Shown here piece by piece: positions 1 to 4,689 of a stretch of 7,560 nucleotides of DNA. Under the pieces are notes generated by a model. It saw nothing but the letters and a program-made list of their open reading frames with translations. It did no database searches and was not told the DNA's origin. Numbering within the stretch: the stretch's first letter is position 1; every line of letters begins with the position of its first letter. The position numbers and the translations under genes were made by a program. Source of the DNA: Cyanobacteria bacterium UBA1221 (lineage in GTDB: Bacteria > Cyanobacteriota > Vampirovibrionia > Gastranaerophilales > Gastranaerophilaceae); assembly GCA_002309425.1 (NCBI GenBank), contig DBXD01000013.1, positions 1 to 7,560 of the forward strand, given 5' to 3'.

Positions 1-1656
1 CATGTTAGAACCCATCAAAGCACGGTTAGCATCATCGTGTTCGATAAACGGAATCAATGATGTCGCAACAGAAATAATTTGGATAGGAGATACACCGACA
101 AAGTCTACCTTGTCCGCATCACCCATTGTAAATTCAGATCTGTAACGAATAGGTACCTGATCCGCTTTAATTGTATTATCAGGATTTAATTGAATATCAG
201 CAGGAGCACAACGGAAGTTTTCATCTTCGTCTGCCGTCATATAAACTACTTCATCCGTAACTTTTCTGTCTTTTACAACAAAGAACGGAGCTTCAATAAA
301 TCCATAATCATTAACTTTTGCGTGAGTAGCCAATGAACCTATCAAACCTGCGTTCGGGCCTTCAGGAGTTTCAATAGGACAAATACGTCCGTAGTGGGAA
401 GGATGAATGTCACGAACAGCAAAACCTGCACGTTCTCTCATCAAACCGCCCGGCCCTAATGCTGAAATACGACGTTTATGAGTCAATTCAGCAAGCGGGT
501 TAATCTGGTCCATAAACTGTGATAACTGTGAACTTCCGAAGAATTCCTTCAAAGAAGCAACCAACGGTTTAGTGTTTAACAAGTTCAGAGGTGTTAAAGT
601 TTCCGAATCCTGAAGAGTCATTCTTTCCTTAACGATTCTTTCAATTCTTGATAAACCGACTCTGAATTGGTTCTGCAACAATTCACCAACAGAACGAATT
701 CTTCTGTTACCCAAGTGGTCGATATCATCAACAGTTCCTTCATCGTATGTCAGATTGATTAAATATTCAATCGATGCAACGATATCCTGAACTGTTAATG
801 TCCTTTGATTTTTCGGAATATTCAGATTTAATTTCTTATTTAATTTATAACGACCTACACGACCTATATCATATTTCTTTTCGTCAAAGAAACGTGATTC
901 AAGAATTTGTCTTCCGCCCTGAGGAGAAGCCGGGTCGCCGGGTCTTAGTTTCTTGTAAACTTCAATTAAAGCATCATCGGTAGTTTCGGTTGTATCTTTG
1001 TCCAATGTCTTTTTCAGAAAATCAAAGTGAGTGAACAAAGATTCCATTTCACTAACCGTAATACCCATAGCTTTCAGTAAAGTTGTTGCCAAGATTTTTC
1101 TGTTCTTGTCAATCTTAACGTAGATTAAATCATTTGAATCTGTTTCAATCTTCAGCCATGCTCCGCGGTTAGGAATCATTGTAGCATTGTACAAACGTTT
1201 TCCTGCGGGAGATACTTCACGTTTAAAGTAAACACCCGGTGAACGGACAATCTGAGAAACGATTACACGCTCAGCACCGTTTACAATGAAAGTACCTTTG
1301 TCAGTCATTGTAGGAATGTCACCGATGTAAACTTCCTGTTCCTTAATTTCACCGCTGTCACGGTTAACTAATCTAATCATAACGCGAAGCTGTTTTGCAT
1401 AAGTTGCGTCATGAATTCTTGCTTCTTCAACGGTATATTTAGCGTTGTCGAAAGTGTAATTTGGTAAGAAGTGTAACTCTAATCTGCCTGTATAATCCTT
1501 AATCGGAGAGAATGAAAGCAATTCTTCTTTCAAACCTTCTTTTAAGAACCATTCAAACGATTTTTTCTGCACTTCAATAAGGTCCGGTAAATCATCCAAA
1601 CGAGTATGTGGTATACCCATAGGAGTTACTCTTTTTGCTATTGTTGTCTTAGACAT
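1..1656 (-). CDS. rpoB: DNA-directed RNA polymerase subunit beta, N-terminal half (partial, C-terminus off the left edge)
   Basis: This is the beta subunit, which with beta' forms the catalytic core of RNA polymerase in the cytoplasm. The first 552 residues are in the window; family members of this type are roughly twice as long. The minus strand is open without a stop from the ATG at 1656. Diagnostic stretches are GTFIVNGAERVIVSQIVRSPG near residue 110-130, IPNRGAWLK, GTVDDIDHLGNRRIRS, the rifampicin-cluster segment around residues 374-406 (FFGSSQLSQFMDQ, then THKRRISALGPGG) and HYGRICPIETPEGPNAG at 421-437. The rifampicin-contact residues corresponding to E. coli D516, H526 and S531 are D383, H393 and S398, so the site looks susceptible; position 518 is Ile (I385). 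The start is supported by a GAGGTGA Shine-Dalgarno four bases upstream. The overall reading, including SFSPIKDYTGRLELHFL, is cyanobacterial-like. The gene stands alone at this end: no rplJ/rplL lies upstream, and the divergent neighbour is unrelated. Confidence 0.98.
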   Translation of the reverse strand, partial: MSKTTIAKRVTPMGIPHTRLDDLPDLIEVQKKSFEWFLKEGLKEELLSFSPIKDYTGRLELHFLPNYTFDNAKYTVEEARIHDATYAKQLRVMIRLVNRDSGEIKEQEVYIGDIPTMTDKGTFIVNGAERVIVSQIVRSPGVYFKREVSPAGKRLYNATMIPNRGAWLKIETDSNDLIYVKIDKNRKILATTLLKAMGITVSEMESLFTHFDFLKKTLDKDTTETTDDALIEVYKKLRPGDPASPQGGRQILESRFFDEKKYDIGRVGRYKLNKKLNLNIPKNQRTLTVQDIVASIEYLINLTYDEGTVDDIDHLGNRRIRSVGELLQNQFRVGLSRIERIVKERMTLQDSETLTPLNLLNTKPLVASLKEFFGSSQLSQFMDQINPLAELTHKRRISALGPGGLMRERAGFAVRDIHPSHYGRICPIETPEGPNAGLIGSLATHAKVNDYGFIEAPFFVVKDRKVTDEVVYMTADEDENFRCAPADIQLNPDNTIKADQVPIRYRSEFTMGDADKVDFVGVSPIQIISVATSLIPFIEHDDANRALMGSNM

Positions 1657-1855
1657 TAAATCACCTCGTTAAATAAATGGTGTACGTACTTACAAAAATG
1701 GTTTTTTAAAATTCTAACTTAAGGCTGTTAACCTTTTATCTCTTAAAACCAACGGAAACTTTTGCAATCATTGAGTTTCAGGGTGATAAACTTTTATGTA
1801 TATTTCGGAGTGTTTTTAAAACGGGCACACTACTCCTACAATATTTTCGCATGTT
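1657..1855 (-). promoter_or_regulatory. Long (about 200 nt) 5' leader of rpoB
   Basis: If transcription starts just downstream of the -10 at 1861-1866, the rpoB message carries a leader of about 200 nt with no gene in it. It contains a possible hairpin near its 5' end (minus-strand GGAGTAGTGT pairing imperfectly with ACACTCC, about 1807-1836), a small AAGG/CCTT hairpin near 1720-1735 and the palindrome GTACGTAC at 1682-1689. I recognise no known ribosomal-protein leader or riboswitch. Its length suggests post-transcriptional control, but that is inference. Confidence 0.4.
1661..1667 (-). promoter_or_regulatory. Ribosome binding site of rpoB
   Basis: The minus strand reads GAGGTGA, ending four bases before the ATG at 1656. 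It is a strong Shine-Dalgarno match and fixes the rpoB start. Confidence 0.8.
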
Positions 1856-1860
1856 ATTAA

Positions 1861-1889
1861 ATCATAATTCCAACAAAAATCATAGTCAA
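1861..1889 (-). promoter_or_regulatory. Sigma-70-type promoter of rpoB
   Basis: On the minus strand a -35 TTGACT (plus 1884-1889, five of six consensus bases) and a -10 TATGAT (plus 1861-1866, five of six) are separated by exactly 17 bases. It is the best-formed promoter facing rpoB and predicts a start of transcription near 1855. Confidence 0.7.
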
Positions 1890-1925
1890 GGAATTTTCTG
1901 CTACAAAAATACCAAATGTTAAATA

Positions 1926-1936
1926 ATTGTTACATT
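1926..1936. promoter_or_regulatory. Candidate operator, copy 1 (ATTGTTACATT)
   Basis: Near-dyad motif ATTGT-T-ACATT. Its core AATTGTTACA (1925-1934) is a perfect 10-base inverted copy of TGTAACAATT at 1997-2006. It lies about 37 bases upstream of the rpoB -35 box. The binding protein is unknown, and a chance match in AT-rich DNA is possible. Confidence 0.3.
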
Positions 1937-1987
1937 TACAATTTATAAAAATTTACATACTAGAAAAACTATTCTTAGAGAAGGGTT

Positions 1988-2016
1988 TTGACACATTGTA
2001 ACAATTTATTAAAAAT
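1988..2016 (+). promoter_or_regulatory. Candidate promoter for the 91-residue gene
   Basis: A perfect -35 TTGACA at 1988-1993 is followed 17 bases later by AAAAAT (2011-2016), a -10 matching only four of six bases. An alternative -10, TATTAT at 2043-2048, lacks a good -35. One of these probably drives the gene starting at 2088, giving a leader of roughly 30-65 nt. Confidence 0.45.
1995..2005. promoter_or_regulatory. Candidate operator, copy 2 (ATTGTAACAAT)
   Basis: This is a perfect dyad: ATTGT and ACAAT around a single central A. It sits just inside the spacer of the candidate plus-strand promoter at 1988-2016, where a repressor would block polymerase. Copy 1 lies 69 bases upstream. Confidence 0.35.
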
Positions 2017-2070
2017 GCGCAAATTTTTCAGTTTAAAATTTTTATTATATATAGGTCGAAAAGTTTTAAA

Positions 2071-2080
2071 AGGGAAAGGA
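2071..2080 (+). promoter_or_regulatory. Ribosome binding site of the 91-residue gene
   Basis: The purine run AGGGAAAGGA lies seven bases before the ATG at 2088. It supports both the start and the reality of this short gene. Confidence 0.6.
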
Positions 2081-2087
2081 CTATACT

Positions 2088-2363
2088 ATGTCTATTGCGG
2101 CACTAATGATGGCTAGAGCAATGGGTTCTCAGTACTACGGTGGAAACATGTTTGCAGCTATGGATGGGAAAATGGCACTGAACAGGGTAAATTTTGGTGG
2201 AAATCTTGATAACCAAGCTTTACAAGGCATTGCAAACAAAGACAAACAGTATGACCTTCAGATAGCTCAGGAACGACTGAATTATCAGGTCGCCGACAAA
2301 ATGCAGGAGCAGGAAAAAGCTCTGCAAAAAAGATGGGCAGAAAGTTTTAATGTTTTTGCATAA
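2088..2363 (+). CDS. Small protein of unknown function, 91 residues, methionine-rich N-terminus and helical C-terminus
   Basis: I do not recognise this family. The protein begins MSIAALMMARAMGSQYYGG; the first 30 residues are unusually rich in Met, Ala and Gly. The second half, about residues 45-85 (for example KDKQYDLQIAQERLNYQ), is Gln/Glu/Lys-rich and should form one long amphipathic helix or a coiled coil. There is no cleavable signal peptide and no convincing membrane segment. The case for a real gene is a good purine-rich ribosome binding site, a TTGACA promoter element upstream, an inverted-repeat cluster downstream and no competing frame. It is transcribed divergently from rpoB and convergently with the purine nucleoside phosphorylase gene, so it is probably monocistronic. 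Confidence 0.7.
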   Translation: MSIAALMMARAMGSQYYGGNMFAAMDGKMALNRVNFGGNLDNQALQGIANKDKQYDLQIAQERLNYQVADKMQEQEKALQKRWAESFNVFA

Positions 2364-2402
2364 CGAGATATTGAGCCAGAGGTAAAAATTAATAAGGGAA
2401 AA

Positions 2403-2416
2403 AGAACAGGGGTTCT
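2403..2416 (-). terminator. Weak candidate terminator for the minus-strand phosphorylase gene
   Basis: On the minus strand AGAAC, a four-base loop and GTTCT are followed directly by a short T run (TTTTCCC). The stem is only five base pairs, so this is a weak intrinsic terminator about 105 bases beyond the phosphorylase stop. Confidence 0.3.
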
Positions 2417-2427
2417 ATGGATTTGCT

Positions 2428-2445
2428 TATTCAAAATTTTGAATA
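2428..2445. repeat. Perfect 18-bp palindrome
   Basis: TATTCAAAATTTTGAATA equals its own reverse complement, with no loop. It lies in the gap between two convergent genes, between two other inverted repeats. It could be a protein-binding site or part of a bidirectional termination region. Confidence 0.6.
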
Positions 2446-2461
2446 GCAGAGATACGTTCGC

Positions 2462-2486
2462 ATAATCGCTTCTATGAAACGATTAT
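2462..2486 (+). terminator. Hairpin, candidate terminator of the 91-residue gene
   Basis: ATAATCG (2462-2468) pairs with CGATTAT (2480-2486). After one C/A mismatch, TTC pairs with GAA around a TAT loop, giving ten pairs in 25 bases. It is followed by a T-rich but interrupted stretch (CCTTGTGTTGTTTTATTT), so it is a plausible, imperfect terminator for plus-strand transcription about 100 bases after the stop at 2363. Confidence 0.45.
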
Positions 2487-2521
2487 TGAACCTTGTGTTG
2501 TTTTATTTAAAGGATATTGTT

Positions 2522-3322
2522 TTAGAGATTGCCCACAATTTTAACTACAAGTTTTTTAAATTTTTCTTTTGCTCTTGTTGTTGCTTCAATAACTTCTTCA
2601 TGCGACAGCGTTTTACCGCCGGCAGAACTTGCTGCATTTGAAATACAGCTTATGCCAAGGACATTCATTCCGCAGTAATTTGCAACGATTGCTTCGGGAA
2701 CTGTTGACATTCCGACAGCATCAGCACCTAACGTTCTTGCCATTAGAATTTCTGCCGGAGTTTCATACGAAGGTCCGCTGTTTGCAAGATACACTCCTTT
2801 TTGAATATCAATACTCAAATCGTCAGCGCAATTTTCCGCCAACTCTATAAGAGAGTTTTTGTAAACTTCCGTCATATCCGGAAATCTTTCGCCCAGAGTT
2901 TCATCATTTTTTCCGATTAAAGGGTTTGTTCCCATAAAATTAATATGGTCTGTTATTATCATCAGGTCACCGGCTGAAAAACTTTCATTTACCCCGCCTG
3001 CGGCATTTGTTAAAATTAAAGTTTTTACGCCTAATTTTTTCATAACTTTGACGGGATACGTAATTTCCTGCATAGAATGACCTTCATAAAAATGATTCCT
3101 TCCCTGCATCATAACAACTTTTTTGCCTGAAATTTCCGCAAAAACAAGTCTGCCTTTATGACCGACAACCGTTGATTTTATAAAATTCGGGATATCATTA
3201 TAAGAAATTGCTTTGTCACAATATTCATCCGCCAACTCACCCAATCCTGAGCCCAAAATTATTCCTACTTCGGGTACAAAATCCCCTATACTATTTTTAA
3301 TAAAATTAATTGTTTCTTCCAT
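2522..3322 (-). CDS. Purine nucleoside phosphorylase, trimeric (class I, PNP/MTAP) family
   Basis: This 266-residue cytoplasmic enzyme cleaves inosine, guanosine or their deoxy forms with phosphate to a free base and (deoxy)ribose-1-phosphate, for purine salvage. Family motifs in order are IILGSGLG at 21-28 (phosphate loop), GHKGRL at 54-59, GRNHFYEGHS at 74-83, NAAGGVN at 106-112, DHINFMGTNPLIG at 125-137, FPDMTEVY at 147-154, GPSYETPAE at 183-191, MSTVPE at 205-210 and SNAAS at 229-233, which holds the base-contacting Asn. Length and motif order are complete. I chose the ATG at 3322 because GGGGAG lies five bases upstream. An in-frame TTG at 3355 would add 11 residues but falls inside the hairpin at 3347-3379. 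The gene follows the omega-like gene on the same strand, with that hairpin between them. Inosine/guanosine specificity is inferred from the family. Confidence 0.95.
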   Translation of the reverse strand: MEETINFIKNSIGDFVPEVGIILGSGLGELADEYCDKAISYNDIPNFIKSTVVGHKGRLVFAEISGKKVVMMQGRNHFYEGHSMQEITYPVKVMKKLGVKTLILTNAAGGVNESFSAGDLMIITDHINFMGTNPLIGKNDETLGERFPDMTEVYKNSLIELAENCADDLSIDIQKGVYLANSGPSYETPAEILMARTLGADAVGMSTVPEAIVANYCGMNVLGISCISNAASSAGGKTLSHEEVIEATTRAKEKFKKLVVKIVGNL

Positions 3323-3346
3323 ATAAACTCCCCGTTTAGTTACAAT

Positions 3347-3379
3347 AAGACACAAGTTTCACCTGAAAACTTGTGTCTT
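3347..3379. terminator. Strong 13-bp perfect inverted repeat between the omega-like and phosphorylase genes
   Basis: AAGACACAAGTTT (3347-3359) and AAACTTGTGTCTT (3367-3379) are perfect reverse complements around a seven-base loop. With one bulged T the stem extends three further A-T pairs on each side. The minus strand continues ATTGTAAC after the stem and the plus strand continues TATTAC, so neither gives a classic long T tract. The likely role is to terminate or attenuate transcription leaving the omega-like gene, or to insulate or stabilise the phosphorylase mRNA, whose leader would contain it. Confidence 0.6.
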
Positions 3380-3390
3380 TATTACAAAAA

Positions 3391-3630
3391 TTAACCTACC
3401 AATCTGTTATCGTCAGCTTCGGAAGCTTTAACGATAATAGCATGTTCAACAGGATTTTCTCTTGTATAACCTGTTTCAAAATTTTCTTCAAACACAAAAT
3501 CGTCATGTGCTTTTTTTGCCTGATTTTCATCAACCAATTTTTTTGCAAGCTCCGCAATTTCATATACCAACTGGTATCTGTTTTCTGTGTTTTCGTTTAA
3601 TTCCCACGCTACTTTTATTATCTGATCCAT
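3391..3630 (-). CDS. rpoZ: Probable RNA polymerase subunit omega, 79 residues
   Basis: Omega is a small subunit that binds beta' and helps assemble RNA polymerase. The protein matches in size and in two family landmarks: ENRYQLVYEIAELAKKLVDE at 16-35, which resembles the NRY/NRF...VA..AK core helix, and ENPVEHAI at 58-65, which resembles the KPV..AI segment that follows. The region between is acidic and aromatic (HDDFVFEENFETGY), with no counterpart I recall in other omegas. The ATG at 3630 has GAGAGG seven bases upstream, and a promoter lies at 3665-3693, giving a leader of about 28 nt. The phosphorylase gene follows on the same strand after a strong hairpin. The assignment rests on short motifs, so a lineage-specific small protein remains possible. 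Confidence 0.62.
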   Translation of the reverse strand: MDQIIKVAWELNENTENRYQLVYEIAELAKKLVDENQAKKAHDDFVFEENFETGYTRENPVEHAIIVKASEADDNRLVG

Positions 3631-3664
3631 TGTAAACCTCTCATTTCTGTTTCAAGATACATCT

Positions 3665-3693
3665 ATCATATAATACAAAATTTTTTTAATCAA
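3665..3693 (-). promoter_or_regulatory. Promoter of the omega-like gene
   Basis: On the minus strand a -35 TTGATT (plus 3688-3693) and a -10 TATGAT (plus 3665-3670) are 17 bases apart. The -10 is identical to that proposed for rpoB. It predicts a start near 3658. Confidence 0.6.
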
Positions 3694-3703
3694 GTGGGGA
3701 TTT

Positions 3704-3735
3704 TTGAGCTTATCTTTTTCATGCATTATAATGCA
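3704..3735 (+). promoter_or_regulatory. Candidate promoter with a palindromic -10 region
   Basis: TTGAGC at 3704-3709 lies 17 bases before a perfect TATAAT at 3727-3732. The -10 is embedded in the 14-bp perfect palindrome TGCATTATAATGCA (3722-3735), so TATAAT is present on both strands. No gene begins soon after it on the plus strand; the next start codon is at 3994. It may drive a long leader for the MCE operon or a short untranslated RNA, or the palindrome may be an operator. Confidence 0.4.
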
Positions 3736-3751
3736 CACGGTAAACTAAAGT

Positions 3752-3779
3752 CGTTAAGACGTTAAGTTCATTACGTTAA
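3752..3779. repeat. Three short CGTTAA direct repeats
   Basis: CGTTAAG occurs at 3752-3758 and 3760-3766, and CGTTAA at 3774-3779. They lie between the palindromic promoter and the inverted-repeat element. They could be binding sites or simple slippage; six-base repeats alone prove little. Confidence 0.35.
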
Positions 3780-3799
3780 TTCACCCCCCGCCCGGTATT

Positions 3800-3882
3800 C
3801 ATGTCATACTGAGCGGAGCGAAGTATCTCATATCTTAGTAACCATTTTGAGATTCTTCGGGTTTCACCCTCAGAATGACATG
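3800..3882. repeat. 83-bp inverted-repeat element of the dispersed REP/MITE-like type
   Basis: The left arm begins CATGTCATACTGAGCGGAGC and ends GAAGTATCTCA at 3830. The right arm starts TGAGATTCTTCGG at 3848 and ends CAGAATGACATG at 3882. The arms are imperfect reverse complements with matching ends, and a short AT-rich centre separates them, so the transcript would fold into one long hairpin. From memory, the TCATTCTGAGCGAAGCGAAGAATCTC-like arm is a pattern seen as multi-copy intergenic repeats in several bacterial genomes. No transposase is present. The adjacent C-rich patch at 3783-3795 is unlike the surrounding AT-rich DNA. Confidence 0.65.
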
Positions 3883-3957
3883 GTATAAAGGTCAGAACAA
3901 AACCTAACCTTTTACTCCGTTGTAATCATGCAACAGGCAAATGTAATTTATTTAGTT

Positions 3958-3987
3958 CTTACAAGCAGACTTTTTCTGTGATATAAT
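3958..3987 (+). promoter_or_regulatory. Extended -10 promoter giving a probably leaderless MCE mRNA
   Basis: TGATATAAT at 3979-3987 is a perfect extended -10 (TG-n-TATAAT). A weak -35, CTTACA (3958-3963, four of six bases), lies 18 bases upstream. The -10 ends only six bases before the ATG at 3994, so transcription would start at or next to the start codon. There is no Shine-Dalgarno sequence in front of that ATG. Confidence 0.6.
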
Positions 3988-3993
3988 TTTTAT

Positions 3994-4689
3994 ATGAAAC
4001 AAAAGACTCAACTTCGTTTATTTTATGCGGCAGAAATCCTTATCTGGGTGCTGATAATCTTTTTTAGCGTGGGCGCCATAAAATATCATTTTGCAAAGAA
4101 GCAGGGAGAGTTGAGGGCATACAGAGTTTTTTTACAGGATGTTGACGGGCTTATAGAGGGTTCATCCGTCAGAATGATGGGAGTACCTGTCGGATACGTA
4201 AAAAATATCAGTATTGTACAAGACCACGTTTATGTTAAATTTGTACTGACCGACCCTGATGTTGTGCTGCCCAAAGGGGTAATAGCAACAGTCGAATTTA
4301 ACGGCATGGCAGGCTCAAAATCTTTGGAATTATATCGTGCGGATGAGGTTTCAAAAGCTTCGGGGAATTTAATCGTAATAAAAAAGACAAACCGACTCGG
4401 AGCAGCCCTAAGTCTGTTTGATGATATGTTTGCAAAACTGGACTCTATTATTGTCCGCTGCGGCACTTTTTCAACGGCTATTTCAAATATAATCCCGCAA
4501 TCTGAAGATAATTCCGAACCCGCCTCAATAGAAGATGCGGAAAAATCAGTCAGTTCGCTGAACAAATTTATTGAAGATATAAATAAACAACGCACCAATT
4601 TTATGAAAAGCATTCGTCCCAAAAAGAAACAGTTACCGGTTATGACCGAAATTTCAGATATGGAGGGTAACTCAAATGAATCCGAATAA
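3994..4689 (+). CDS. MCE/MlaD-domain membrane-anchored protein (lipid transport type)
   Basis: This 231-residue protein has one N-terminal transmembrane segment at about residues 9-33 and then a single MCE (mammalian cell entry) domain at about 40-115. The MCE signature is visible as VFLQDVDGLIEGSSVRMMGV followed by PVGYVKNI, and later FNGMAGSKSLELY. The C-terminal 110 residues are helical and charged and end in a Lys-rich stretch. MlaD-type proteins form periplasmic hexamers that bind phospholipid and work with an MlaE permease and MlaF ATPase between inner and outer membranes, which would imply a Gram-negative-type envelope. No mlaE or mlaF gene lies in the window, so partners must be elsewhere. 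It heads the plus-strand operon, and its last 14 bases overlap upp. The MCE domain call is firm; lipid transport is inferred from the family. Confidence 0.88.
   Translation: MKQKTQLRLFYAAEILIWVLIIFFSVGAIKYHFAKKQGELRAYRVFLQDVDGLIEGSSVRMMGVPVGYVKNISIVQDHVYVKFVLTDPDVVLPKGVIATVEFNGMAGSKSLELYRADEVSKASGNLIVIKKTNRLGAALSLFDDMFAKLDSIIVRCGTFSTAISNIIPQSEDNSEPASIEDAEKSVSSLNKFIEDINKQRTNFMKSIRPKKKQLPVMTEISDMEGNSNESE
4662..4667 (+). promoter_or_regulatory. Ribosome binding site of upp, inside the MCE gene
   Basis: GGAGGG lies eight bases before the ATG at 4676, within the 3' end of the MCE reading frame. It supports that start and the 14-base gene overlap. Confidence 0.75.

Larger units (their letters stand above)
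1657..2087. other. Divergent intergenic control region between rpoB and the 91-residue gene
   Basis: This 431-base gap has no credible open reading frame. It holds the rpoB leader and promoter, the two dyad motifs and the plus-strand promoter elements listed separately. Apart from those, the stretch is strongly AT-rich with no RNA gene that I can recognise. Confidence 0.7.
3631..3993. other. Divergent intergenic region between the omega-like gene and the MCE operon
   Basis: This 363-base gap has no credible gene. It contains the omega-like promoter, the palindromic plus-strand promoter, the CGTTAA repeats, the 83-bp inverted-repeat element and the promoter next to the MCE start. A weak AAAGGT/ACCTTT hairpin followed by TACTCC lies at 3887-3912 and might end a short transcript from the palindromic promoter. 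Confidence 0.6.

Noticed and set aside
774..983. 69-codon plus-strand frame inside rpoB
   Set aside because: It lies entirely antisense to a strongly conserved part of RpoB and has no ribosome binding site of note.
1682..1689. GTACGTAC palindrome in the rpoB leader as an operator
   Set aside because: Eight bases, single copy, with no extension of symmetry; expected by chance often enough that I give it no separate weight.
2629..2850. 73-codon plus-strand frame inside the phosphorylase gene
   Set aside because: Antisense shadow of a conserved enzyme, with low-complexity composition and no family resemblance.
3323..3355. Upstream TTG start that would add 11 residues to the phosphorylase
   Set aside because: The TTG lies in the 13-bp hairpin and has no Shine-Dalgarno; the ATG at 3322 has GGGGAG at good spacing and begins where the family usually begins.
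3373..3600. 75-codon hydrophobic plus-strand frame, possible small membrane protein
   Set aside because: It is the complement of the omega-like gene, whose charged residues read as Phe/Leu-rich on the other strand; it also starts inside the hairpin.
3800..3882. Inverted repeat read as a CRISPR unit or a tRNA-like structure
   Set aside because: There is one inverted pair only, with no spaced direct repeats, and it has no cloverleaf or tRNA consensus bases.
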